DNA from: Gammaproteobacteria bacterium UBA5109
GTDB taxonomy: Bacteria > Pseudomonadota > Gammaproteobacteria > Pseudomonadales > Pseudohongiellaceae
Assembly: GCA_002414385.1 (NCBI GenBank)
Contig: DHZH01000005.1
Location: 1 to 64,000, forward strand
Length of the DNA: 64,000 bases
Reading direction: 5' to 3'
Below, in pieces: positions 46,791 through 55,157 of the stretch. Both the position numbers and the translations under genes were made by a program. How positions within the stretch are numbered: the stretch's first letter is position 1; each line of letters begins with the position of its first letter. Below the pieces are notes generated by a model. That model made no database searches and was not told the origin of the DNA. It saw nothing but the letters and a program-made list of their open reading frames with translations.

Positions 46791-47939
46791 ATGGCTGAGC
46801 CTATACGAATCGGAATAGTAGCCGGCGAGAGTTCAGGAGACATGTTGGGCTCAGGGCTGATGGCTGCAATTCGTGAGCAGCACCCCGAAGTCAGTTTTAC
46901 CGGTATTGGTGGTGCTCAAATGACTGCCCAGGGCCTGGATTCCATGGTGCCGATGGAGCGTCTTTCCGTCATGGGACTGATAGAACCCCTGAAACGGCTG
47001 CCTGAACTGCTGCGCATACGTAAAAACCTTCTGCGTCATTTCCTGGCTGATCCTCCGGATGTATTTATCGGGATAGATTCTCCCGATTTTAACCTTGGCC
47101 TTGAGCGGCGTCTGAGACAGGCTGGTATCCTGACCGTGCATTATGTCAGCCCCTCGGTCTGGGCATGGCGGCAAAAACGGGTTCATAAAATAGAGCGGGC
47201 AGTTGATCTGATGCTGACCCTGTTTCCCTTTGAAGCCCAATTTTATGCACAACACCAGGTACAGGTGGCCTTTGTCGGGCATCCATTGGCTGACCTTATT
47301 CCCCTGGATACAGAGGTGGAGCAGGCCAGGCGGAATCTTGCTCTGGCAGTGGACAAGCCGGTCCTGGCTTTGCTGCCCGGCAGTCGCAGTGGCGAACTGG
47401 CCAGATTACTGCCTGAGTTCATTGCCTGTGCCCGGCTCTGCCAGCAACGCTGGCCGGATTTACAGTTGCTTCTGCCCTGTGCCAATGCAGAACGGCGGCA
47501 ACAGGTCGAGACTTACCTGGAACAACATGAGCCGAGCCTGGGCATTCAGCTATTTGATGGCAAGGCGCGGGAAGTGATGGCTGCAGCCGATGCAATTCTG
47601 ATTGCCTCCGGGACGGCAACACTGGAAGCGCTGTTGCTGAAAAAGCCGATGCTGGTCTGTTACCGGATGAACTGGCTGTCCTATCGACTTATTTCAGGCA
47701 TGCTGAAGGTGCCATATTTTTCGCTGCCAAACCTGCTGGCAGGCAAGCGCCTGGTAAACGAACGGGTGCAGGATGCGGTGCAGGCACAATCCCTGTATGA
47801 GGATATCGTTGAATTAATGGAAGACAGCGAACGCCAGCAGTCCCTGAATCAGGAGTATTATGCTATTCACCGTCAGTTAAAACAGGGCGCCAGCAGTCGA
47901 GCTGCACAGGCTGTACTGGCCCTGATCAAGGGTAAATAA
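46791..47939 (+). CDS. lpxB: Lipid-A-disaccharide synthase
   Basis: A 382-residue peripheral membrane glycosyltransferase that joins UDP-diacylglucosamine and lipid X. Typical motifs: GIVAGESSGDMLGSGLM near the N terminus, GIDSPDFNLGLERRLR, YVSPSVWAWRQKRVHKIERAVD, LLPGSRSGE and ASGTATLEALLLKKPMLVCYRM. It starts six bases after lpxA ends and shares one base with rnhB (TAATG). Confidence 0.96.
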   Translation: MAEPIRIGIVAGESSGDMLGSGLMAAIREQHPEVSFTGIGGAQMTAQGLDSMVPMERLSVMGLIEPLKRLPELLRIRKNLLRHFLADPPDVFIGIDSPDFNLGLERRLRQAGILTVHYVSPSVWAWRQKRVHKIERAVDLMLTLFPFEAQFYAQHQVQVAFVGHPLADLIPLDTEVEQARRNLALAVDKPVLALLPGSRSGELARLLPEFIACARLCQQRWPDLQLLLPCANAERRQQVETYLEQHEPSLGIQLFDGKAREVMAAADAILIASGTATLEALLLKKPMLVCYRMNWLSYRLISGMLKVPYFSLPNLLAGKRLVNERVQDAVQAQSLYEDIVELMEDSERQQSLNQEYYAIHRQLKQGASSRAAQAVLALIKGK

Positions 47940-48541
47940 TGCGCTATTGTGAACAAAGTGAAAACGGACTGCTCAGCATAGCCGGTGTTGACGAAGCAGG
48001 GCGAGGCCCACTGGCCGGCAGTGTGGTCGCCGCGGCAGTTATCCTGGATAGCCAGAGAATTCCGGAAGGCTTGCGTGATTCCAAGAAACTCAGCAAAAGC
48101 CGGCGGGAACAGTTGGCCAGGGAAATAAAAAACACGGCGCTTTGTTTCGCCATCGCTGAAGCCAGCGTAGCAGAGATTGACCGGATAAATATTCTGCAGG
48201 CCAGTCTGCTGGCAATGCAGCGTGCTGTAGAGAATCTCACTCAGCAACCGGAATTTGTCTATGTCGACGGCAATCGTTGTCCCAGCTGGAACTACCCCTC
48301 ACGGGCAGTAATCAAAGGTGATGATGCGATTCAGGCTATAGCCGCAGCATCAATACTGGCCAAGGTCCATCGTGACCAGGCATTACTCAGCCTGCACGAG
48401 CAATACCCGCAATATGGTTTTGCCCAGCACAAGGGCTACCCCACAGCAGCTCATTTACAGGCCCTGCGTGAGTTTGGTGCCAGTCCGGTGCATCGTCGCT
48501 CCTATGCTCCAGTGCGTGAGATTCTCAACTGCAGTAAATGA
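47939..48541 (+). CDS. rnhB: Ribonuclease HII
   Basis: A 200-residue enzyme that removes ribonucleotides from DNA and RNA primers. The active-site start is GVDEAGRGPLAGSVVAAAV (about 17-35); further acidic residues lie in YVDGNR and at AASILAKVHRD. Length and position between lpxB and dnaE are normal. A 326-bp gap follows, mostly filled by an inverted-repeat element. Confidence 0.96.
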   Translation: MRYCEQSENGLLSIAGVDEAGRGPLAGSVVAAAVILDSQRIPEGLRDSKKLSKSRREQLAREIKNTALCFAIAEASVAEIDRINILQASLLAMQRAVENLTQQPEFVYVDGNRCPSWNYPSRAVIKGDDAIQAIAAASILAKVHRDQALLSLHEQYPQYGFAQHKGYPTAAHLQALREFGASPVHRRSYAPVREILNCSK

Positions 48542-48576
48542 GCGTGTTACTTTTCCGGCAATCCCGTTACACTTCT

Positions 48577-48843
48577 AGTACTCCTTCAAGGTGATATTGC
48601 CATATGCAGTCAGTTCAAAAACGGTCCAGTGCTAGGCGTTTTCTCGTAGGCATGGTGGTGCCACGTCGAGAGGAAACAACGACGCAATGGGCTGCTTTTG
48701 GACTGACCCGGAGGGCGCTAAGCAGGCTGCCCTCTGCTGCGTTGCGCCGGCTTGACGTAGCACCACTATGCCTGCACCGGCGCGCCTTGCAGAGGGCAGC
48801 CTGCTTAACGCTGCATACGGCAATATCACCTGGAAGGAGTACT
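48577..48843. repeat. Nested inverted-repeat element between rnhB and dnaE (267 bp)
   Basis: The 33-bp outer arms (48577-48609 and 48811-48843) pair with two mismatches. Between them lie a 12-bp stem (48609-48620 with 48696-48707, one G-U) and a 19-bp perfect stem (48719-48737 with 48789-48807). No flanking direct repeat is seen. The outline (outer stem around two hairpins) resembles the elements at 32833 and 54689 but the sequence does not. A plus-strand frame (48604-48855) is built from the arms and is probably not a gene. The rest of the gap, 48542-48576, is empty. Confidence 0.85.
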
Positions 48844-48845
48844 GA

Positions 48846-48875
48846 ATGCAGTTGAGTAACAAACGCAATGTCTGA
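48846..48875 (+). CDS. Putative nine-codon leader ORF overlapping the dnaE start
   Basis: ATG at 48846 begins a nine-residue frame (MQLSNKRNV) whose TGA stop overlaps codons 2-3 of dnaE. A strong Shine-Dalgarno AAGGAG (48834-48839) lies in the right arm of the repeat, at proper distance for this ATG, whereas dnaE has no good site of its own. Translation of the leader could feed ribosomes to dnaE. No direct evidence that it is translated. Confidence 0.35.
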   Translation: MQLSNKRNV

Positions 48876-51800
48876 ATCACCGGCTTTTATTCACCTGAAA
48901 GTCCATTCTGAATATTCCCTGGCCGATGGCCTGGTGCGGATTCCGGAACTGGTCAGGAAAACGGCGGAGCTGAAGCAGCCGGCCGTCGCCCTGACAGACC
49001 TGGCAAACTTCTATGGGCTGATCAAATTTTACAGTGCAGCCATCGCCAGTGGCATCAAGCCCCTGTGTGGCTGTGATCTCAATGTCTGTGATGAAGAAGC
49101 CGATGACCGCTACTATCCAATTACTATTTTAATAAAAAATAACCTTGGTTATCAGAATCTTATAAGGATTATCTCGAAATCATATCAAGAAGGTCAGTTG
49201 CGAGGAAAGATTCTTACCCGGCGCCAGTGGCTGGAAGAATTCAATGCAGGACTGATCGTCCTGTCCGGCGGGAGGCTTGGCTCGATCGGCCAGGCCCTGC
49301 TAAACCAGGATGAAATTCTGGCCAAGGCGGAACTGCAGTACTGGATGAAGCTGTTTCCGGACAGTTTCTATCTGGAACTGCAACGTACGGAACGGCCGGG
49401 TGAAGAACAGTACATCCATGCTGCGGTAGAACTGGCGACCCAGTTTTCCTGCCCGGTGGTGGCAAGCAATGATGTACGCTTTCTGAGTGTGGAAGAATTT
49501 GAAGCCCATGAGGCCCGGGTCTGCATCAATGATCGCCGCACCCTGGATGACCCCCGACGACCCCGAAATTATTCGGAAACCCAGTTCCTGCGCAGTACCG
49601 AAGAGATGCAGGAGCTGTTCAGGGACATTCCGGAAGCCCTGCAGAATACGGTGGAAATCGCCAAGCGCTGTAATCTTGAATTATCCCTGGGTACACCTCG
49701 ATTACCGGAATACCCTGTGCCTGAAGGCATGGGCGTGGATGATTATCTGCGCAAGTTAAGTGAAGATGGGCTGCGGGCTCGTCTGGCCAGCCTCGGCGTT
49801 GACAAGAACGATACTGAAACGCACCAGCGCTATCAGGAGCGCCTGGATTTCGAGCTTGACATCATTAACCAGATGGGCTTCCCCGGCTATTTCCTGATCG
49901 TGATGGAATTTATCCAGTGGGCCAAGGACAATGGAGTCCCGGTGGGGCCGGGCAGGGGTTCGGGAGCCGGCTCCCTGGTGGCCTATGCCTTGCTGATTAC
50001 CGATCTCGATCCGCTTGCCTATGACCTGCTGTTTGAACGCTTTCTGAATCCGGAACGTATTTCCATGCCGGATTTTGATGTCGACTTCTGCATGGATGGC
50101 CGTGACCGGGTGATTGATCATGTCGCAGACCTTTACGGTCGTGACGCCGTCTCGCAGATCATTACCTTTGGCACCATGGCGGCCAAGGGAGTCATTCGTG
50201 ACGTCGCCCGGGTACAGGGCAAATCCTATGCCCTGGCCGACAAATTATCCAAACTTGTGCCCTTTGAACTGGGTATGACGCTGGAAAAAGCCATGAACGA
50301 GGAGCCCCAGCTAGCTGAATTTGTTGCCAATGATGAAGAAGCCGAAGAAATCATGGAGATGGCCTTCAAACTGGAAGGCATCGTGCGTAATGTCGGCAAG
50401 CATGCCGGTGGTGTGGTCATTGCTCCCGGTAAACTGACGGATTTTACCCCACTGTACTGTGATGAAACCGGCGCCAACCTGGTAACGCAGTATGACATGA
50501 GCGATGTGGAAAAAGCCGGGTTGGTGAAATTTGACTTTCTCGGGCTGCGCACCCTGACCATCATCAACTGGGCAGTGGAAATGATCAATGCCGAACAGGG
50601 CAATACGGCCGGATCAGACGACTTGCTGGATATCACCAAAATTCCCCTGAATGACAGTGATGTTTATCAGTTACTGGTCCGCGGTGAAACCACGGCAGTG
50701 TTCCAGCTTGAATCAAAAGGCATGAAGGAACTGATAAAGCGCCTGAAACCCAATACCTTTGAAGACATTATTGCCCTGGTGGCACTGTACCGGCCGGGTC
50801 CGCTTGGCTCGGGCATGGTCGATGACTTCATCAACCGCAAACATGGTGCTGAAGTACATTACCCACATCCCCTGGTGGAGCCGATTTTAAAAAATACCTA
50901 TGGCGTAATTCTTTACCAGGAACAGGTCATGCAGATTGCCCAGGTACTGGCCAATTACAGCCTGGGGGGCGCGGATGTATTACGGCGGGCAATGGGCAAG
51001 AAGAAGCCCGAAGAAATGCAGAAGCAGCGCGAAATATTCATGGTCGGGGCAACAAAAAACAATATCGATCCGAAACAGGCCGAATATATTTTCGAACTGA
51101 TGGAAAAGTTTGCCGGGTACGGGTTTAACAAATCACATTCGGCAGCTTATGCCCTGGTGTCCTACCAGACAGCCTGGCTTAAATATCACTATCCGGCACA
51201 TTTCATGGCATCGGTCCTGTCTGCGGATATGCAGAATACGGACAAGATTGTGATCCTGGCTGATGAATGCCGGCGCATGGAACTGCCGCTGCTGGCACCG
51301 GATGTAAATATTGGCCATTACCGGTTTACCGTGGACTATGAAGATGAAAAACCACAGGTAATATACGGCCTGGGGGCGATCAAGGGACTGGGCAGCGGGC
51401 CGATTGAAAATATTATTGCTACCCGTGAAGCCAGTGGTTCTTTCAAAAATCTTTATGATTTCTGCCAGCGGGTGGACCTGGGCATAATCAACAAGCGTTC
51501 GATTGAAGCCCTGATCCGGGCCGGGGCTTTTGATTCCATTTCCAGGAATACAGACCGTGCCATCCTGCTTGCCAGTATGACTGAAGCCGTCAAGACGGCG
51601 GAACAGACCGCAAGGATTCAGGCCAGCGGCGTCGAGGACCTGTTCGGTAACCTGATGCCGAGTGAAGAGAGTGATGAAGATGTTTATCAGGCCTTCCGAC
51701 ATATCCGGCCCTGGAGTGAGCAGCGACGTTTGCAGGAAGAAAAGGAAAGCCTCGGGCTTTATCTTTCCGGTCATCCTATCGAGGAATACCTGCCGGAAAT

Positions 51801-52392
51801 ATCCCGCATGACCAGCCGTCGTATTGTGAACCTGCGTGCTGAAAATTCACCGCAGACAGTGATTGGCCTGATTCATGACATGCGTGTCATCAAAAGTAAA
51901 CGCGGCGGCAATATTGCCATTCTGACGCTGGACGATCAGAGTGCCCGCATTGAGGTTTCCCTGTTCGGAGAGGTTTATGAAAATGTCAGGGAAACACTCA
52001 GTAAGGATGCGATCGTCATGGTTGAGGGTCAGGTCTCTTTAAATGAGTTTGCCGGTGACGGTTCACTGCAAATAAGAGGCAAACGAATTATCAGTTTTCA
52101 GGAGGCCCGCGAATCGAGTCTTAATAATATAACCCTGCACCTTGCCCAGGATGCGATTGAAGAACAGGACCTTTTGCAGCTGGAAGATATCCTGCAGGAT
52201 TATGTTTATGTTCCGGCTGCTGGCAATGCCCCGCAGGGTAAAACAGCCTGTAATGTGGTAGTCAACTATGCAAGAGGCGACGTGAAAGGTAAAATTGCCC
52301 TCGGTAAGTCCTGGCGAGTGCGACCCGATGATGATTTATTACATCGCTTGCGTGAACATTATGGAGAACAGGGCGTCAGTCTGAGTTATTAA
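48868..52392 (+). CDS. dnaE: DNA polymerase III alpha subunit
   Basis: A 1174-residue replicative polymerase. The N-terminal PHP domain starts FIHLKVHSEYSLADGLVRI; the polymerase active site includes GPGRGSGAGSLVAYAL (about 363-378) and PDFDVDFCMDGRD with catalytic Asp residues (about 398-410). GFNKSHSAAYALVSYQTAWLKYHYP marks the fingers region, and the C-terminal part has an OB fold (about 990-1070). Length matches the family. The start codon lacks a clear ribosome site of its own; see the leader ORF. Confidence 0.97.
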   Translation: MSESPAFIHLKVHSEYSLADGLVRIPELVRKTAELKQPAVALTDLANFYGLIKFYSAAIASGIKPLCGCDLNVCDEEADDRYYPITILIKNNLGYQNLIRIISKSYQEGQLRGKILTRRQWLEEFNAGLIVLSGGRLGSIGQALLNQDEILAKAELQYWMKLFPDSFYLELQRTERPGEEQYIHAAVELATQFSCPVVASNDVRFLSVEEFEAHEARVCINDRRTLDDPRRPRNYSETQFLRSTEEMQELFRDIPEALQNTVEIAKRCNLELSLGTPRLPEYPVPEGMGVDDYLRKLSEDGLRARLASLGVDKNDTETHQRYQERLDFELDIINQMGFPGYFLIVMEFIQWAKDNGVPVGPGRGSGAGSLVAYALLITDLDPLAYDLLFERFLNPERISMPDFDVDFCMDGRDRVIDHVADLYGRDAVSQIITFGTMAAKGVIRDVARVQGKSYALADKLSKLVPFELGMTLEKAMNEEPQLAEFVANDEEAEEIMEMAFKLEGIVRNVGKHAGGVVIAPGKLTDFTPLYCDETGANLVTQYDMSDVEKAGLVKFDFLGLRTLTIINWAVEMINAEQGNTAGSDDLLDITKIPLNDSDVYQLLVRGETTAVFQLESKGMKELIKRLKPNTFEDIIALVALYRPGPLGSGMVDDFINRKHGAEVHYPHPLVEPILKNTYGVILYQEQVMQIAQVLANYSLGGADVLRRAMGKKKPEEMQKQREIFMVGATKNNIDPKQAEYIFELMEKFAGYGFNKSHSAAYALVSYQTAWLKYHYPAHFMASVLSADMQNTDKIVILADECRRMELPLLAPDVNIGHYRFTVDYEDEKPQVIYGLGAIKGLGSGPIENIIATREASGSFKNLYDFCQRVDLGIINKRSIEALIRAGAFDSISRNTDRAILLASMTEAVKTAEQTARIQASGVEDLFGNLMPSEESDEDVYQAFRHIRPWSEQRRLQEEKESLGLYLSGHPIEEYLPEISRMTSRRIVNLRAENSPQTVIGLIHDMRVIKSKRGGNIAILTLDDQSARIEVSLFGEVYENVRETLSKDAIVMVEGQVSLNEFAGDGSLQIRGKRIISFQEARESSLNNITLHLAQDAIEEQDLLQLEDILQDYVYVPAAGNAPQGKTACNVVVNYARGDVKGKIALGKSWRVRPDDDLLHRLREHYGEQGVSLSY

Positions 52393-52412
52393 ACAGCAAA
52401 CGATAAAACATT

Positions 52413-53366
52413 ATGCATACAGATTATCTGGAATTCGAACAACCGATCGCCGAGCTCGAAGAAAAAATAAAAGAGCTGCGGCTGGTGGGCTCCGATAATA
52501 AACTCAATATCACTGAAGAAATTGAAAAGCTTCAGGAGAAAAGTCGCAAGTTAACCACCAAGATATTTTCTTCCCTGTCACCCTGGCAGGTGTCGATGCT
52601 GGCCAGGCATCCCATGCGCCCGCAGACTGAAGATTATGTCCGTTACATGTGTACTGATTTTCAGGAACTGCATGGAGACCGGCTGTTTGCCGATGACCAG
52701 TCAATCATCGGGGGAGTTGCCTACCTTGATGATATTCCGGTGATGATTATCGGGCACCAGAAAGGTCGCAGTACAGAAGAAAAAGTCCGCCGTAATTTCG
52801 GCATGCCGAAACCGGAAGGTTATCGCAAAGCAAGACGCCTGATGTTGCTTGCTGAAAGATATCAGATGCCGGTTCTCACATTTATCGATACCCTGGGTGC
52901 CTATCCCGGTGTTGATTCGGAAGCGCGTGGTATCAATGAAGCCATTGCCGAAAACATGGCACTGATGTCGCGCCTGAAAACCCCCATTATCGCCACGGTT
53001 ACCGGCGAAGGAAATTCCGGTGGGGCAATTGCAATCGGGGTCTGTGATTACCTGAACATGCTGCAGTATTCCACTTACTATGTTATTTCCCCGGAGGGCT
53101 GCGCCACCATTCTCTGGAAGTCCTCTGAGTACAAGGCCGAAGCCGCCGAAGCCATGGGGGTCACTTCTGACCGTCTGGAGAATCTCGGCATTACTGACCG
53201 CTCCATTGAAGAGCCGCTGGGCGGCGCGCATCGCGATATGCAATTAACCGCGGAACGGCTCAAGAAAGTACTGCTGGAACAGATTCGCCAGCTGCGCGAC
53301 ATGGATACCGATTCCTTACTGGATAGACGCTACAAGCGTCTGATGAGGCATGGCGCTTCCAGCTGA
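52413..53366 (+). CDS. accA: Acetyl-CoA carboxylase carboxyltransferase alpha subunit
   Basis: A 317-residue subunit that, with AccD, transfers carboxyl from biotin to acetyl-CoA. N-terminal coiled coil (about 5-55), then the crotonase-fold core with RPQTEDYVRYMCTDF, FGMPKPEGYRKARRLM, IDTLGAYPGV-SEARGINEAIA and GEGNSGGAIAIGVCD. Length normal. Its last 17 bases overlap tilS. Confidence 0.97.
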   Translation: MHTDYLEFEQPIAELEEKIKELRLVGSDNKLNITEEIEKLQEKSRKLTTKIFSSLSPWQVSMLARHPMRPQTEDYVRYMCTDFQELHGDRLFADDQSIIGGVAYLDDIPVMIIGHQKGRSTEEKVRRNFGMPKPEGYRKARRLMLLAERYQMPVLTFIDTLGAYPGVDSEARGINEAIAENMALMSRLKTPIIATVTGEGNSGGAIAIGVCDYLNMLQYSTYYVISPEGCATILWKSSEYKAEAAEAMGVTSDRLENLGITDRSIEEPLGGAHRDMQLTAERLKKVLLEQIRQLRDMDTDSLLDRRYKRLMRHGASS

Positions 53367-54693
53367 GCAGGACCTGCTCCAATCTCTTCCTGAATTGACT
53401 TCAGTCCCGGAGGCCAGGTTCTGGGTAGCCTACAGTGGTGGTCTGGATTCCCAGGTGCTGCTGGATATTGCCCGTCGCTGTATTCCGCCCAGGCAATTAC
53501 GGGCGGTTCATATCAATCATGGACTGCAGGCCGAAGCAGACAGCTGGGAACAGCATTGCCGGGACTATTGCCAGCTCTTCGGCATTTCATTTACAAACAA
53601 AAAAATCCTTGTTGAGCCCAGCCAGGAAAGTCTGGAATCAGCTGCCCGCAGAGCCCGTTACCAGGTCTTTGAGTCGTTGCTGGACGAAGCTGATTATTTA
53701 TTGCTGGCGCACCATCAGGATGACCAGGCCGAAACGGTACTTTACCATTTGATGCGGGGTAGCGGTTTGCGCGGCTTGAGTGGTATCCCCGCGCAAAGAA
53801 CGCTCGCTCAGGGACAATTAATCAGGCCCTTGTTGCCTTTCAGTAAGCCTGAGCTGCGGGAATATGCTGAAGGCCATCAGCTGAGCTGGATGGAAGACCA
53901 CAGCAATCGAAATACCGACTTTGACCGCAATTTTTTGCGCCAGCAGGTCCTGCCCTTGCTTAAACAGCGCTGGCCGGAAGCGGTGCAGTCAATTCAGCGC
54001 AGTGCCGGACTGGCTCAGGAAGCCGAACACCTGCTTGCAGTGCTGGCACAGATTGATGCCACAGGAGTTATCGATACAGATAAAAATTCAATTGCGCTGG
54101 CTGGCCTGAAAAACATGGAAGCAAGCCGGCAACGCAATCTTCTGCGTTACTGGTTTGGGCAACTGCATGCCCGGTATGCGATTCCGGTTCCCGGTTTTAA
54201 CGAATTAAGCCGCCTGGTGAATGAACTGATTCCTGCAGCAGAAGATGCGCTGCCGCTGGTAAGCTGGAGCAGGGAAGGCGTTGAGGTACAGGCCCGGCGT
54301 TTTCAGGATCGGCTTTACGTGCTGAAAAACTTTTCCGGGGACTGCCAGCTTCAGGCCTTACCCATCAACCCGGGCGATAAAATAGACTTGCCGGCTAATC
54401 TGGGAAAACTCAATTTACGGGAGTCCGAACATGGCATCGCCATAAGTGAAAATGACTGCCTGGAAATTCGCTTTGCCAGTGAGCAGAAAAGCGTCAGACC
54501 CCAGGGGCGCCGAAGCCGGTCTTTCAAAAAGATCTATCAGGATTATAAAGTGCCGCCCTGGATGCGGGACCGTATGCCACTGCTGTTCAGGAACGGCAAA
54601 CTGGTTGCGGTCGCCGATCTGTTTGTGGTGGACGGCGAAGATGATGAGCGTGCTGAAAACCATGTCATTCTTTGCTGGGAGAGAGCAGGGTAG
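53350..54693 (+). CDS. tilS: tRNA(Ile)-lysidine synthase, 3' end replaced by an inserted element
   Basis: A 447-residue enzyme that converts C34 of the AUA-reading tRNA-Ile to lysidine. The PP-loop ATP motif SGGLDSQVLL lies near residue 29; HHQDDQAETVLYHLMRGSGLRGLSG and the C-terminal TilS domains (FKKIYQDYKVPPWMRDRMPLLF) are intact. The stop codon at 54691-54693 lies inside the terminal repeat of the element at 54689-55077. Joining the flanks at the 8-bp duplication restores a frame ending six residues later (DIDCGY, stop at 55103-55105), so the original protein was probably 452 residues. Function is unlikely to be lost. Confidence 0.95.
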   Translation: MALPAEQDLLQSLPELTSVPEARFWVAYSGGLDSQVLLDIARRCIPPRQLRAVHINHGLQAEADSWEQHCRDYCQLFGISFTNKKILVEPSQESLESAARRARYQVFESLLDEADYLLLAHHQDDQAETVLYHLMRGSGLRGLSGIPAQRTLAQGQLIRPLLPFSKPELREYAEGHQLSWMEDHSNRNTDFDRNFLRQQVLPLLKQRWPEAVQSIQRSAGLAQEAEHLLAVLAQIDATGVIDTDKNSIALAGLKNMEASRQRNLLRYWFGQLHARYAIPVPGFNELSRLVNELIPAAEDALPLVSWSREGVEVQARRFQDRLYVLKNFSGDCQLQALPINPGDKIDLPANLGKLNLRESEHGIAISENDCLEIRFASEQKSVRPQGRRSRSFKKIYQDYKVPPWMRDRMPLLFRNGKLVAVADLFVVDGEDDERAENHVILCWERAG

Positions 54694-55077
54694 CGCGTCA
54701 TTTTGAAATTTTTCTGCTTATGTTCAGGCGTGCTGATGAGCTATTCTTTCGTCGACACGCCAAAAAACGTACATCCATGTACAGGCTCGGCTGACGACGT
54801 CCTGTCGTCAGACGGTCTCCGAAAGAATAGCTCACCATCATGCCTGTACTTTTAACATTGTTGGAAACTTACGACATTGCTAGAGAAGCCGCCGTTCCTG
54901 TCTTGCTCACCCATTGAGATGCTTTTTTCCTGAGTATTTTTCCGATTAAGCGCGAGGACTGTTTGAGCCGGAGGCGAGTTCCGCAGCGCCGGAAAAATAC
55001 TCAGGAAAGATCGAAGGGTGAGCAAGACAGGAACGGCGGCTTCTACACCACAAGAAATTTCAAAATGACGCGCTACC
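54689..55077. mobile_element. Nested inverted-repeat element, copy 2 (389 bp, at the tilS 3' end)
   Basis: Terminal inverted repeats of 23 bp are perfect (54689-54711 and 55055-55077, starting GGTAGCGCG). GAGAGCAG lies immediately outside on both sides (54681-54688 and 55078-55085), an exact 8-bp target duplication. Inside: a hairpin with a 15-bp perfect stem (54737-54751 with 54820-54834) and one with a 28-bp perfect stem (54885-54912 with 55016-55043). It aligns with 32833-33217; many differences are paired changes that keep the stems. No transposase is encoded, so it would move by a protein supplied elsewhere. It fills most of the gap between tilS and pyrG. Confidence 0.92.
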
Positions 55078-55092
55078 GAGAGCAGATATTGA

Positions 55093-55121
55093 TTGTGGAT
55101 ATTAGGCCGTTCTGGTAATCT
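55093..55121 (+). promoter_or_regulatory. Possible pyrG promoter
   Basis: TTGTGG, a 17-bp spacer and an extended -10 (TG-G-TAATCT). Transcription would start near 55128, which favours the ATG at 55158 for pyrG. The -35 box lies in what was probably the 3' end of tilS before the element inserted. Confidence 0.3.
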
Positions 55122-55157
55122 GTAGCTCCATCTATGTATCACCAAGATGGGCTGAGA

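Noticed and set aside
48577..48843. Same family as the elements at 32833 and 54689
   Set aside because: The architecture is alike (outer stem around two hairpins) but I could not align the sequences, and no target duplication flanks this one.
48604..48855. 83-residue plus-strand frame spanning the pre-dnaE repeat
   Set aside because: It is made of inverted-repeat arms and GC-rich stems, has unusual Arg/Leu/Ala composition, and has no recognisable domain.
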